A stretch of 64,000 bases of DNA from Ga0077548 sp035440445 (GCA_035440445.1 DAORMJ010000019.1:1-64000); one strand, 5' to 3'; positions 49,732 through 58,904 are shown, counted from the stretch's first letter. Notes: generated from the sequence alone by a model not told the origin. A program made the numbers and translations.

Positions 49732-51102
49732 ATGGGGCTTTTCAAGCGTTTTTGGTCCGGCCACGAAGGCCGCAAGGGCAACATCGCAATCCTGTTCGCG
49801 CTTTCGCTCGTCCCCATCGTGGGCGCAACCGGCGCGGCGGTGGACTATTCGCTCGCCAACGCGAGCCGCACCTCGATGCAGAAAGCGCTCGACGCCACCG
49901 CCCTCGCCCTCGCCAAACTGATGCCCCTCACGCAGGCGCAGCTCAATACGCAGGGCTGGCAAATCTTCACGGCCAATCTCGGCAACATCTCCGTGGAGCT
50001 CACACAGGGCAATCTGCAAATCAGCACGCCGAGCACCGGCAAGCTCGTGTTGAGTGTGTCCGGTCAGTACCAGCCGGCGATCACGGGCGTGATCGGCATC
50101 AACCACTTTCCGGTCGGAGCACGCGCCGAAGTCACCTGGGGCATCAAGAAGCTCGAACTCGCGCTGGCGCTCGACAATACGGGCTCGATGAGCTCCAGCA
50201 ACAAAATGACGGAGTTGAAGAAGGCTGCGAAGAACCTGCTGACGACGCTGCAGACTGCGGCCAAGAATCCCGGCGACGTCAAAGTCTCGATCGTTCCGTT
50301 CAACACGGCCGTGAACGTCGGAACCGCCAACCGTACCGCCACCTGGATTCGCTGGGATATCTGGGAATCGGAAAACGGTTCCTGCAGCCGCTCCGGCTAT
50401 AATACGCAGTCCGCTTGCACTGCCGCGCAGTACTGCTCCCGCTCGCGGTACACGAACCGGAATTCGTGTCAGAACAATAACGGCACGTGGATCACGCCGA
50501 CCTGGACCGCCTCCAACCGCACCAACTGGAACGGCTGCGTCGAAGATCGCGACAAGGATACGAACGTCAACTATGACGCGCTGGATACGACGCCGACCGC
50601 GTCGGACACGACCAAATTCCCGGCATTCCAGTGCTCTTACACGGTCACGAACCTGATGCCGCTTTCCTACGACTGGACGGCGCTCGCGAACAAAATTGAC
50701 GCGATGCAGCCGAACGGCGCGACCAACGTGACGATCGGCCTTGCCTGGGCCTGGCATTCGCTCACGCCATCCGTGCCGCTGACGGAAGCAGCAGTGCCTT
50801 CGCAGGACTTGAGCAAGTTCATCATTCTGATGACGGACGGCGACAACACGCAGAACCGCTTTGGCGGCAATGGCTCGTCTTACTGCGCGCAGTGCGACAC
50901 CCGCACCGCCCTCGCCTGCACAAATGCAAAGGCCGCCGGCATTCGCATCTATACGATCCGCGTGATCGACGGGAATGCCGATCTCCTGCGCAACTGCGCG
51001 AGCGATCCCTCGATGTACTTCGACGTACAGAGCGCGAGCGACCTCACCTCGGTGTTCAACGCCATCGGCGGTCAGCTCGCGAACCTGCACTTGTCGCAGT
51101 AA
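49732..51102 (+). CDS. TadG-like pilus-assembly protein with vWA domain and Cys-rich insert
   Basis: It encodes 456 residues. The N terminus has the TadE/G-like helix (GRKGNIAILFALSLVPIVGA, about residues 13-37). The vWA domain starts near 140 with the metal-site ALDNTGSMSS and later FIILMTDGDNTQNRF, ending ASDLTSVFNAIGGQLANLHL. Residues 215-275 are an insert with a 17-residue-period duplication: CSRSGYNTQSAC and CSRSRYTNRNSC. Such proteins are anchored in the envelope, often near tight-adherence pilus genes, but none are nearby here. Function in surface adhesion is inferred. Confidence 0.85.
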   Translation: MGLFKRFWSGHEGRKGNIAILFALSLVPIVGATGAAVDYSLANASRTSMQKALDATALALAKLMPLTQAQLNTQGWQIFTANLGNISVELTQGNLQISTPSTGKLVLSVSGQYQPAITGVIGINHFPVGARAEVTWGIKKLELALALDNTGSMSSSNKMTELKKAAKNLLTTLQTAAKNPGDVKVSIVPFNTAVNVGTANRTATWIRWDIWESENGSCSRSGYNTQSACTAAQYCSRSRYTNRNSCQNNNGTWITPTWTASNRTNWNGCVEDRDKDTNVNYDALDTTPTASDTTKFPAFQCSYTVTNLMPLSYDWTALANKIDAMQPNGATNVTIGLAWAWHSLTPSVPLTEAAVPSQDLSKFIILMTDGDNTQNRFGGNGSSYCAQCDTRTALACTNAKAAGIRIYTIRVIDGNADLLRNCASDPSMYFDVQSASDLTSVFNAIGGQLANLHLSQ

Positions 51103-51127
51103 AACGCGGACAGCAAGACACGCATAA

Positions 51128-51160
51128 AAAAGCCCGGCCAGACGGCCGGGCTTTTCATTT
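51128..51160. terminator. Bidirectional terminator
   Basis: A perfect 12-pair stem AAAAGCCCGGCC/GGCCGGGCTTTT (51128-51139 with 51144-51155) with a 4-base loop lies between the vWA gene and the convergent phasin gene. Confidence 0.9.
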
Positions 51161-51178
51161 TACGCCTTGAAGCAACGC

Positions 51179-51517
51179 TTACTTGAAGGTCGGAGCCTTC
51201 GTGAAGGCGCTCTCGAACGGCTTGTAGGCCGTCTTGGCAAAGTCGCCATAGAGTTCGCCGAACTTGGTCGCCTGCGCGACGAAGGCTTCATAGGAGGTCT
51301 TGAAGTACGAGGTCTGCACTTCGATCGCCTTGTCGAGCGACTTGGCGCCGAGAAGCTTCTCGAACGCAGCCGAGCCCTCTTCGAACGACTTCTTCGAGTA
51401 GTCGGCAAATTCAACGGCAATCGCCTGGGCGTTCTTCTGCAGGGATGCGAAGCTCTGCGCGGCGAGTTCGGCGTTGTCCTTGCTCAACTTCTGAAACTCT
51501 TCAAATTTCTCAATCAT
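51179..51517 (-). CDS. Phasin family protein
   Basis: It encodes 112 residues from ATG 51517 (GGGGAC 5 bases upstream; ATG 51529 would bury that site). The phasin pattern is clear: FEEFQKLSKDNAELAAQSFA, LQKNAQAIAVEFADYSKKSF, AKSLDKAIEVQTSYFKTSYE and a C-terminal helix ending FTKAPTFK. Phasins coat polyhydroxyalkanoate granules. Two TGCACTGCA sites in the upstream AT-rich DNA fit control by the PhaR repressor. No pha biosynthetic gene is in this window. Confidence 0.93.
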   Translation of the reverse strand: MIEKFEEFQKLSKDNAELAAQSFASLQKNAQAIAVEFADYSKKSFEEGSAAFEKLLGAKSLDKAIEVQTSYFKTSYEAFVAQATKFGELYGDFAKTAYKPFESAFTKAPTFK

Positions 51518-51601
51518 GGTAGTCCCCATATAGCCCCGCAGGGGCGTATCTGTTCCTAGACAGTGGGCGATGCATTTGCGCGACGCTCACTGCCTAAATA
51601 G

Positions 51602-51640
51602 TGCACTGCACAATAAAGTCAACAGCTATATTGCACTGCA
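51602..51640. promoter_or_regulatory. Paired TGCACTGCA sites, probable PhaR operators
   Basis: TGCACTGCA occurs at 51602-51610 and 51632-51640, 30 bases apart (about three helical turns), in the AT-rich promoter region upstream of the phasin gene. TGCA-rich palindromes of this type are the known binding sites of PhaR repressors in alphaproteobacteria. Assignment is by motif and context only. Confidence 0.65.
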
Positions 51641-51825
51641 AAATTAAGTATTTTTCATAAAATTTGACGTATTTGCATCTGATCACCGCGCAACAACCGG
51701 CGGCTTTACTCTTTCATAAGCCCACCCCCCCTAGCGTGAAGGGCTTCGGCGCTCTCGGCAGAAGCGCATTACTGGGCAATCGCCGGCAGGGTAACCTCCG
51801 GCCTCGAAACACACGGGACGGGCGT

Positions 51826-53637
51826 ATGAGTGTCGCGTTTTGGCGAAACCCGCATGGGAAGCGGGCCGCCGTGGCGGTGGCCGTAACGCTGATCGGCGCG
51901 GTCATTCTAATTTCATCGACAACAGATGCCGATGCGCGCCGCAAGCGCGTGCGCCATACGGGCGCGTGGCAGGCGGGGTTTGCCGCGATCGTGGTCGATG
52001 CCAAAACCGGCAAGGTGCTGGACGACGAGAACGCGGACGCGCTCCGCCACCCCGCCTCGCTGACCAAGATCATGACGCTCTACATGCTCTTCGAGCAGAT
52101 CGAGCAGGGCAAAATCAGCCTGAAATCACGTCTTGCGGTATCAGAATACGCCTCGGAGCGACCGCCGTCGAAGCTCGGGCTTCCGGAAGGCACCACCATT
52201 GCCGCCGAGGACGCCATCAAGGCGCTGGTGACCCGTTCGGCGAACGACGTGGCCGTCGTGATCGCCGAGCACATCGCCGGCGACGAAGAGAAATTCGCGG
52301 CCCTCATGACCCAGAAGGCCCGCGCGCTCGGCATGTCGCGCACCGTATTCAAAAACGCCTCGGGCCTCCCCGACCGCGAGCAGGTAACGACCGCGCGTGA
52401 CATGGCGACCCTCGGCCGCGCGATCCAGGACCGCTTTCCCTCGCTATACGGCTATTTCTCCACCCGCTCCTTCGTGTGGCGCGGGCGCGTGATTGCGAAC
52501 CACAACCGCCTGCTCGGCCGCGTGACCGGCGTGGACGGCATCAAGACCGGTTATACGAACGCCTCGGGCTTCAACCTCGTGACCAGCGTTCGCCACAAGA
52601 ACCGCCACATCGTGGCCGTTGTGCTCGGCGGCCGCACCGGCGCGTCGCGCGACAACTACATGCGCGAACTGATTTCCGACAATCTCGACGATGCCTTCAC
52701 GGGCAACCGGACGGCTCCGCTCGTCGTCGAAGCGCCCGCAGCGCGTCCGCAGCGCGTGGCACAGGTCCAGCAGCCCGCGCGGCCTGAGAAGAACGCCGTG
52801 GCCGAGAAGGACAAGAAGGAAGAGAAAGAGCAGAAGCCGCGCGTCGTGCGTGCCCCGCAGACGAAGCAGCAGAAAACGGTTGTCGCCGGCTCGAACGAAC
52901 CGATCCGCCCGATCGCGGTGAAGACCATGCCGGTCGACGGCGAAGGCAAGGTGCAGAAGACTGCGAACGCAAGCCTCTTCGCGCTGCCCTTCTCCAACTT
53001 CAGCGTTGCCCACGCTGTACCGACCCAGATGAGCGGCGGCGATCAGCGCAACGTCGTCGTGGCCGAAAATGCGCCCGAGGCACCCGCCGCGGCACAGGCC
53101 GAAGTGATCAACAACGAAACCAAGCCGCAGCCCCTGCCCGAGACCAACACGGCCGAACCCCCCGCTGCCGCCAAGCCCGAACTCAGCGAAACCGAAGAGC
53201 TGGAGATCGAGGCCCGCGTGCTCGCCGCCGTGCGCCACGAGAACAAGGAAGACGCCCTTTCGATCGCGCCCGAAGCCAAGAGCAAGATCCGCAGGCATCA
53301 GGTCGCCGCGACCGCCAGCATTCCGGCGGCAGTTTCCAATGCGGTAGCGAACAACGAGGACAACGGCGACCCAGTCCCCGCCGCGGCCCGCACCGGCTGG
53401 TCGATTCAGGTCGGCGCTTATCCGAATGCAAAACAGGCCCGCGAACGTCTGGACGAAGCAAAAGAATCCGCGACCGCCCTTCTCGCCAAGGCAAGCGCCT
53501 ATACGGAGAAGGTGTCGAAAGGTTCCACTAACCTTTTTCGGGCACGGTTTGCCGGGTTCCAGACGGAATGGCAGGCGCGCCGCGCGTGCCAGAAGCTACA
53601 GCGCAGCCACTTCGACTGCATTGTTGCGAAGAACTAA
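51826..53637 (+). CDS. D-alanyl-D-alanine carboxypeptidase with C-terminal SPOR domain
   Basis: It encodes 603 residues from ATG 51826; the frame is open further up but there it lacks a signal sequence at the right place. A membrane segment (RAAVAVAVTLIGAVILISST) precedes the PBP5-type peptidase: HPASLTKIMTLYMLFE (SxxK), TRSANDVAVV (SxN) and GVDGIKTGYTNASGF (KTG). A long charged linker, about 350-525, leads to a SPOR domain (TGWSIQVGAYPNAKQARERL) that binds denuded glycan at the division site. It trims the fifth D-Ala of peptidoglycan stems. DacF-like; monocistronic. Confidence 0.94.
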   Translation: MSVAFWRNPHGKRAAVAVAVTLIGAVILISSTTDADARRKRVRHTGAWQAGFAAIVVDAKTGKVLDDENADALRHPASLTKIMTLYMLFEQIEQGKISLKSRLAVSEYASERPPSKLGLPEGTTIAAEDAIKALVTRSANDVAVVIAEHIAGDEEKFAALMTQKARALGMSRTVFKNASGLPDREQVTTARDMATLGRAIQDRFPSLYGYFSTRSFVWRGRVIANHNRLLGRVTGVDGIKTGYTNASGFNLVTSVRHKNRHIVAVVLGGRTGASRDNYMRELISDNLDDAFTGNRTAPLVVEAPAARPQRVAQVQQPARPEKNAVAEKDKKEEKEQKPRVVRAPQTKQQKTVVAGSNEPIRPIAVKTMPVDGEGKVQKTANASLFALPFSNFSVAHAVPTQMSGGDQRNVVVAENAPEAPAAAQAEVINNETKPQPLPETNTAEPPAAAKPELSETEELEIEARVLAAVRHENKEDALSIAPEAKSKIRRHQVAATASIPAAVSNAVANNEDNGDPVPAAARTGWSIQVGAYPNAKQARERLDEAKESATALLAKASAYTEKVSKGSTNLFRARFAGFQTEWQARRACQKLQRSHFDCIVAKN

Positions 53638-53740
53638 CAGTTACGAACGAAGTAGCGGCGAACGAACAACTCGAAGACCGGAATAAATCCGGCGAGAGGG
53701 AAGCGTCACTCGAACGAAGCGTAAGCGTTGCGTGGAGTAT

Positions 53741-54448
53741 CTAGTGATGTCGGCGAAGCAGAATTTCCTTGGCCTCGTTCACACGGGCCGCGAGGTAAGT
53801 GGAGCCTCCCTGGTCGGGGTGGAGCTTCTTCATGAGCGCGCGATGCGCGCGGCGGATGTCCGCGTCGGTGGCGCCCGGTTCAAGCCCCAGGATCTGATGC
53901 GCCTCTTCTTCGGTCATCGGGCCATGGCTCGCCGGCTCTCGGCTCCGCGCACCCACGTCTTCCTCGACGTCTTCACGCCATCGGGGCGCCCTGCGGTCGA
54001 GATAAGCTTCGAGTAGCGCCCGGCTCTCGTCGTCGAATTCATCGCGCAGCGTCAGAAGCGTCGGCGGATCGAGCGCATCCAGCGGCACGTTCTCGTATTT
54101 GCCTTTCAGGACGCGCCCGCGCATCTCGCCGCTGTCGTGGTCGAGCTCCATTTCCAGAAACTGCGCACGAACGCGCGACACCTGCCCGCTCTTTCGCTGG
54201 GTACGCTGCGTCCAGCTTGCCGGGGCCTGAATCCATTTCAGGAGCGAAGCGCCGAAGAAGCCGAGCGGCACCGCGAGATAAAACTGCCCCCTGAACGCCA
54301 GAAAGGCGGCAAGCGCGAGCGCCCCGTAGCCTCCGGCCGTTCTGATGAGTTTCGCGATTTTCTTCGGATCGCTCGATGCAAGCACGCGCGCGCCGAACAA
54401 AAACAGCAAGAGCACGGCAAGGCCGAGCAATAAAGTAGGAATTCCCAT
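53741..54448 (-). CDS. Membrane protein with C-terminal J domain
   Basis: It encodes 235 residues from ATG 54448, which overlaps the vWA gene stop (ATGA). Helices at 4-22 (PTLLLGLAVLLLFLFGARV) and 40-68 anchor it. The C-terminal 60 residues are a DnaJ domain: EEAHQILGLEPGATDADIRR, AHRALMKKLHPDQGGSTYLA with the HPD motif, as in TIM14/Pam18-like J proteins. A middle region (100-160) with LEMELDHDSGEMRGRV is conserved in rhizobial homologues. It should recruit DnaK to the inner membrane; client unknown. Confidence 0.9.
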   Translation of the reverse strand: MGIPTLLLGLAVLLLFLFGARVLASSDPKKIAKLIRTAGGYGALALAAFLAFRGQFYLAVPLGFFGASLLKWIQAPASWTQRTQRKSGQVSRVRAQFLEMELDHDSGEMRGRVLKGKYENVPLDALDPPTLLTLRDEFDDESRALLEAYLDRRAPRWREDVEEDVGARSREPASHGPMTEEEAHQILGLEPGATDADIRRAHRALMKKLHPDQGGSTYLAARVNEAKEILLRRHH

Positions 54449-55182
54449 CAGCGCATCTGCTCGATCAGTTTCACGGCCCCCGCTCCGCCGCGCGTGGAAA
54501 GATCGCGAAGCGCCTTGTGACCACCGGCCGCGAAAGCGGCCGCCGCGCGCAAGAGTTCGCGAAGCTGCGACGCAGCCCCCGCGTCGAACGGACACCACGC
54601 TCCCTTGGTCAGCCGTGCAATCTCGCGAAAGGCATTCTCCGCGATCGGATCGCGGCCTTCCTGAAACATGAAGGCGGGAATGCCAAGGAGGCCAAGCTCG
54701 CCCGCCTTGGCGCAAAGATCGTCCACCGCCTCTTCCATGGCGTCGCCGACATAGACCAGCGCATCGATCTTGACGGGCTTGCTTTCGGCCCTCACGTGAT
54801 CGAGCACGCGGCCGATCTGGGTATGCCCGCCCTGGCAGGAAATACCGGCCATGATTTCGCCGAGCCGTGCCGGATCGGAATTCCATTTCGAGGCGCGGCA
54901 TTCGCGCAGACCCCGGAAATAGATCAGCTGCACGTCGAGACCGCCGATCGCGCCGGTTTCCTCGAACATTTCCGCCTGCAGCTTGCAGGCCAGATCCCAA
55001 GTCGGCTGGCGGCTCATCGTGGCGTCGAGCGCGAAAGCGAGCCTGCCCCGCTTGCCGTCCGTGCGCGGCCCGAGCGTCTTCGCCTTTGCCAGAAATGCGT
55101 CGATTTCCGCCCGCGCGGAAGGCCGTTCCCCGGGCAACTGGGCGTCGACAATCGTCGGTCGTTTGTCCTTGGTGGCGTTCAT
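54448..55182 (-). CDS. vWA-like domain protein coupled to J-domain gene
   Basis: It encodes 244 residues from ATG 55182 (AGGAG just upstream). A vWA-like fold is suggested by GRLAFALDATMSRQPTWDLA (metal-site region DxTxS variant), VQLIYFRG, GHTQIGRVLDHV and KIDALVYVGDAMEEAVDDLC. No signal peptide or membrane helix is seen, so it is probably cytosolic. Its stop overlaps the start of the J-domain membrane protein, so they should act together. Function is unknown. It is divergent from panC. Confidence 0.8.
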   Translation of the reverse strand: MNATKDKRPTIVDAQLPGERPSARAEIDAFLAKAKTLGPRTDGKRGRLAFALDATMSRQPTWDLACKLQAEMFEETGAIGGLDVQLIYFRGLRECRASKWNSDPARLGEIMAGISCQGGHTQIGRVLDHVRAESKPVKIDALVYVGDAMEEAVDDLCAKAGELGLLGIPAFMFQEGRDPIAENAFREIARLTKGAWCPFDAGAASQLRELLRAAAAFAAGGHKALRDLSTRGGAGAVKLIEQMR

Positions 55183-55300
55183 GACTCCTAGATCGGGTGT
55201 TTCGGCGGGAAGCGCAACAGGCAAGCCCTTGGCGGGCGCAAACGCCTTTTGCTATCAGTCCCGCCTTCTTACGGTTCGGGTGTGGCGCGGGAGAGCGGCA

Positions 55301-56167
55301 ATGGCGAAAACGGCAAAACGAAAACCGCCGCGTGTGGTGAAGAGCGTCAAGGCGCTGCGCGACGCGACCGCCGACTGGCGCAGACGCAAGCTGCCGATCG
55401 CGCTCGTTCCGACCATGGGCGCGCTCCACGCGGGGCACATTTCCCTCGTCGATCTGGCAAAGAAATCTGCGAGGAAAGTCGTGGTCTCGATTTTCGTGAA
55501 CCCGACGCAGTTCGGACCGAACGAAGACTTCTCGCGCTATCCCCGCACGCTGAAGGCCGATCTCGACAAGCTCACCGAAGCTGGCGCCGAGCTCGTGTTC
55601 ATGCCGGATGCGAAGGAAATCTATCCCGAAGGCTTCGCGACCATGCTGACGCCTTCGGGCCCGGCCGCCGTCGGTCTCGATGACAAATTCCGCCCCGGAC
55701 ATTTCTCGGGCGTTGCGACGGTCGTCGCCAAACTCTTCACGTCGGTGATGCCGGACATCGCGATATTTGGCGAGAAGGACTATCAGCAGTTGCAGGTGAT
55801 CAAGACCATGGCGCGCGACCTGCATCTGCCGGTGAAGGTCGTCGGCGCGCCTGTCATCCGCGAGAAGGATGGCCTCGCGCTCTCTTCGCGCAACGTCTAT
55901 CTCTCGGCCGAAGATCGCGCGACCGCGCCGATCCTGCATAAAACTTTGAAGCAGGCGGCGAAGGCGATCAAACGCGGCGACAACGCGGACGCGGTGCTAG
56001 ACCAAGGGCGCAGCGAAATCGCAGCGGCTGGATTCAAGATCGATTATCTGGAACTGCGCGATGCAGGCACGCTCGCACCTGCCTCAAGTGAGACGAAGTC
56101 GAAAAAGCGCCTGCTGGTCGCGGCGAAGATCGGCAACACAAGGCTGATCGACAACATCGCCGTCTAG
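55301..56167 (+). CDS. panC: Pantothenate synthetase
   Basis: It encodes 288 residues from ATG 55301 (GGGAGAG upstream). Adenylate-forming motifs are complete: PTMGALHAGHISLVDLA (HxGH), FVNPTQFGPNEDFSRYPR, GVATVVAKLF, FGEKDYQQL and ALSSRNVYL (KMSKS-like SSRN). It joins pantoate and beta-alanine using ATP, the last step of vitamin B5 synthesis. It is a single gene here; panB is not in the window. Confidence 0.97.
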   Translation: MAKTAKRKPPRVVKSVKALRDATADWRRRKLPIALVPTMGALHAGHISLVDLAKKSARKVVVSIFVNPTQFGPNEDFSRYPRTLKADLDKLTEAGAELVFMPDAKEIYPEGFATMLTPSGPAAVGLDDKFRPGHFSGVATVVAKLFTSVMPDIAIFGEKDYQQLQVIKTMARDLHLPVKVVGAPVIREKDGLALSSRNVYLSAEDRATAPILHKTLKQAAKAIKRGDNADAVLDQGRSEIAAAGFKIDYLELRDAGTLAPASSETKSKKRLLVAAKIGNTRLIDNIAV

Positions 56168-56171
56168 ATTG

Positions 56172-56381
56172 TTACTGGTTCGGCGGCGCGACGGTGAAGA
56201 AGCCGAAATAGATTGCGGCAAACGCAATCACCACAAGCGCCATGCCGATGGTCAGTACCCAGAACATGTTGCCGCGGTTTTCGCCCTGCCGGGCCTTGTT
56301 GGTCGGCAAGACGACCGGATCCGGCATGTTGGCGACGTTCTTCTCCGGCTGCTCGTAGTCAGCGCTGGCGCGTTCGGCCAT
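56172..56381 (-). CDS. Small single-span membrane protein
   Basis: It encodes 69 residues with GGAG 7 bases before the ATG. A polar head with PDPVVLPTNKARQGENRGN is followed by one helix (MFWVLTIGMALVVIAFAAIY) and a short FFTVAPPNQ end. I do not recognise the family; it resembles small conserved rhizobial membrane proteins. It is convergent with panC. Confidence 0.65.
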   Translation of the reverse strand: MAERASADYEQPEKNVANMPDPVVLPTNKARQGENRGNMFWVLTIGMALVVIAFAAIYFGFFTVAPPNQ

Positions 56382-56456
56382 GGGGCTACTCCATTCTTTT
56401 CCCTGAAGGAAACGCGATAGCCCGGGTTTTGTTTCAGTCTTTATGGCAGCGCCGGC

Positions 56457-56894
56457 TCAAAGCAGTCCCATCTCGTTGAGCTGGCGGCGCATCTCTTCTG
56501 ACATCGCGTCCGCGCCCTGCGCACCCTTGGCAAGGTCTGCCGGAGCCTCACTGGCTTTCAGATAGCGCCAGCCCTGAAATGCGCTGCGGGGCTTCGGCAT
56601 CACCGTCACGAGTTTGGGCTCCATCACGATGCGGCAGCGTTTGATCCCCTCTTTGTCGGAGAACGGACGCAAATCGATCAGCTTTTGCCGGCACGAGATG
56701 ACGCCTTTGATGACCCAGTAGATCGAGCCGCCATCGAGCAGCGCTTCCTTCTGCGTCGGCATCATGCGCGTCGTGTGGATATGTTCGAGCGGCTGCTTCT
56801 TCTTTTTCTTTTCCGCGAGCCGTTCCTTGATCCAGTCGTCGAGTTCGCGAATGGAATCGACGCCGACGCTGAGCTTGATCAGATGCAACGCCAC
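56457..56894 (-). CDS. DUF1489 family protein
   Basis: It encodes 145 residues from a GTG start, 3 bases after the carboxylase stop, so it is in that operon. DUF1489 features are visible: MALHLIKLSVGVDSIRELDD, HIHTTRMMPTQKEALLDGGS, IYWVIKGVISCRQKLIDLRP and FQGWRYLKASEAPADL. Family function is unknown. Located in the cytosol by lack of signal or span. Confidence 0.9.
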   Translation of the reverse strand: MALHLIKLSVGVDSIRELDDWIKERLAEKKKKKQPLEHIHTTRMMPTQKEALLDGGSIYWVIKGVISCRQKLIDLRPFSDKEGIKRCRIVMEPKLVTVMPKPRSAFQGWRYLKASEAPADLAKGAQGADAMSEEMRRQLNEMGLL

Positions 56895-56897
56895 GGC

Positions 56898-58904
56898 TTA
56901 CGACGCTTTGGCTTGTGCCGGCTCAGACTTGATCAGGATGAGTTGCGCGCCTTCGCTGACCTGATCGCCCGCCGCGACCGAAAGCTCGGCGACGACGCCA
57001 TCGGTCTCCGCGTCCAGCGCGTGCTCCATCTTCATGGCCTCGAGCACCATCAGGCGCTGGCCTTTGGCGACCTTCTCGCCCTTGGCGACGGAAACACTCA
57101 GCACCTTGCCATGCATGGGGGCAGCGATCGCGCCATTGCCGCCCGCGCGGCCGCGCTCGACGGCGGATGTATCCGCGAGCTTGACCTTGGTCTGCCTGCC
57201 GTTGCGGATGGCAACCAGGAGATCGCCGATTTCCACGATCTCGCAAGGCTCGGCGCTCGCACCCTTCACGGATGCACGCAGACCGTCGCGCGTTTGCGAA
57301 ACGCGCGCGTTGACACGCTCGCCATTCACCAGCACCGCAACCGGAATGTCGCGCGCGCCGCTGAAGTCGTAGCCATCTTCCGCGCTCCATGGCGAGCGGC
57401 GGACGTGAGCCGGAAGGAGCCGCAAGGATTCGCGCTGCTTCGCCTTCTCGGCCGCCATCAGCTTTTCCACGGCAGCCGCAGCAGCGGCGAGGTCCGCATC
57501 GGCGGGCTTCGTCAGCGCTTCGAGATTGCGCTCGATATAGCCGGTATCGACGGTGCCCGCGCGCATTTCGGGACTGTTCGAGAGCGCATGCAGAAACTCG
57601 ACGTTGCTTCTGGGCCCGGAGACGATAGTGCCGCCGAGCGCCTCCGCCATGCGGTCGAAGGCCTGCTCGCGCGTAGAGGCGAACGTGATCAGCTTCGCGA
57701 TCATCGGATCGTAGAACGGCGTGACCTCGCCGCCCTGCTCCACGCCGCTATCGACGCGAATGCCGTTGCCGCTCGGGAAACGCAGCGCCGTCAGTCTGCC
57801 GGTCGATGGCAGAAATCCGCGCGCGGCGTCCTCCGCGTAAATGCGGGACTCTACCGCATGGCCGTGCAGCCGGATCTGCTCCTGTGTCAGCGGAAGTTTT
57901 TCGCCTGACGCCACCTTGAACTGCCACTGCACGAGATCGGTGCCGGTGACGAGCTCTGTCACCGGATGCTCGACCTGCAACCGCGTATTCATTTCCAGAA
58001 ACCAGATCGCGTCCGCGCGAAGTCCCTGCGATCCGTCGGCCAGAAACTCGACCGTTCCCGCGCCGACGTAATTCACCGCGCGCGCGGCCTCGATCGCCGC
58101 CTGCGTGATGTGCCTGCGCACGTCCTCGGGCATGCCGGGTGCCGGCGCTTCTTCGATCACCTTCTGGTGCCGCCGCTGCGCGGAGCAGTCGCGCTCGAAC
58201 AGGTGCACGATGTTGCCATGCATGTCGGCGAACACCTGCACCTCGATGTGGCGCGGGCTTGCGACATATTTCTCGATCAGAACATCGGGATTGCCGAAGG
58301 ACGATTCCGCCTCGCGCTTCGCGGCTTCCAGCGCATTGTCGAAATCGATCTGCTTGTCGACGCGGCGCATGCCCTTGCCGCCGCCGCCGGCCGCCGCCTT
58401 GATGAGGACCGGATAGCCGGTTTCGTAAGCCTTCTGCTTCAGGAATTTCGGGTCCTGAATGTCGCCGTGATAGCCCGGCAGCACCGGAACATGGGCCTTG
58501 GCCATGAGCGCCTTGGCCTCCCCCTTAAGTCCCATGGCGCGGATCGCGGACGGCGGCGGACCGACGAAAACGATTCCGAACGCAGCACAGGCTTCCGCGA
58601 ACTCCGCGCGCTCGGACAGAAAGCCATAGCCCGGATGGATGCAGTCGGCCTTCGCGGCCTTTGCAACGCCGATGATTGTATCGATGACGAGATAGCTCTC
58701 GCGCGCGGGCGCAGGCCCGACCGGATAGGCCTCGTCCGCCAGCTTCACGTGCAGCGCGTTGCGATCGGCGTCCGAATAGACCGCGATGGTGCGCATGCCC
58801 ATCGCTTTCGCGGTGCGGATGACGCGGCAGGCGATTTCACCGCGATTGGCGATGAGGACGGATTTCAAAGGCTGCATGGCATTGGCGTTCATTTTGAACG
58901 CCAT
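56898..58904 (-). CDS. Biotin-dependent acyl-CoA carboxylase alpha subunit
   Basis: It encodes 668 residues; ATG 58892 is an alternative start. Biotin carboxylase domain: SVLIANRGEIACRVIRTAKA, HPGYGFLSERAEFAEAC, AAAGGGGKGMRRV (ATP loop), and EMNTRLQVEHPVTELVTG. After a linker region (about 450-590) the biotinyl domain carries VLEAMKMEHALDAETDG with the biotin-accepting Lys. The layout is that of propionyl-, methylcrotonyl- or geranyl-CoA carboxylase alpha chains; which acyl-CoA is used cannot be settled, as no beta subunit lies nearby. Confidence 0.93.
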   Translation of the reverse strand: MAFKMNANAMQPLKSVLIANRGEIACRVIRTAKAMGMRTIAVYSDADRNALHVKLADEAYPVGPAPARESYLVIDTIIGVAKAAKADCIHPGYGFLSERAEFAEACAAFGIVFVGPPPSAIRAMGLKGEAKALMAKAHVPVLPGYHGDIQDPKFLKQKAYETGYPVLIKAAAGGGGKGMRRVDKQIDFDNALEAAKREAESSFGNPDVLIEKYVASPRHIEVQVFADMHGNIVHLFERDCSAQRRHQKVIEEAPAPGMPEDVRRHITQAAIEAARAVNYVGAGTVEFLADGSQGLRADAIWFLEMNTRLQVEHPVTELVTGTDLVQWQFKVASGEKLPLTQEQIRLHGHAVESRIYAEDAARGFLPSTGRLTALRFPSGNGIRVDSGVEQGGEVTPFYDPMIAKLITFASTREQAFDRMAEALGGTIVSGPRSNVEFLHALSNSPEMRAGTVDTGYIERNLEALTKPADADLAAAAAAVEKLMAAEKAKQRESLRLLPAHVRRSPWSAEDGYDFSGARDIPVAVLVNGERVNARVSQTRDGLRASVKGASAEPCEIVEIGDLLVAIRNGRQTKVKLADTSAVERGRAGGNGAIAAPMHGKVLSVSVAKGEKVAKGQRLMVLEAMKMEHALDAETDGVVAELSVAAGDQVSEGAQLILIKSEPAQAKAS

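Noticed and set aside
53741..55939. One 732-codon minus-strand frame
   Set aside because: It only becomes long by reading antisense of panC and another frame of the vWA gene before entering the J-domain gene; the real genes start at 54448 and 55182.
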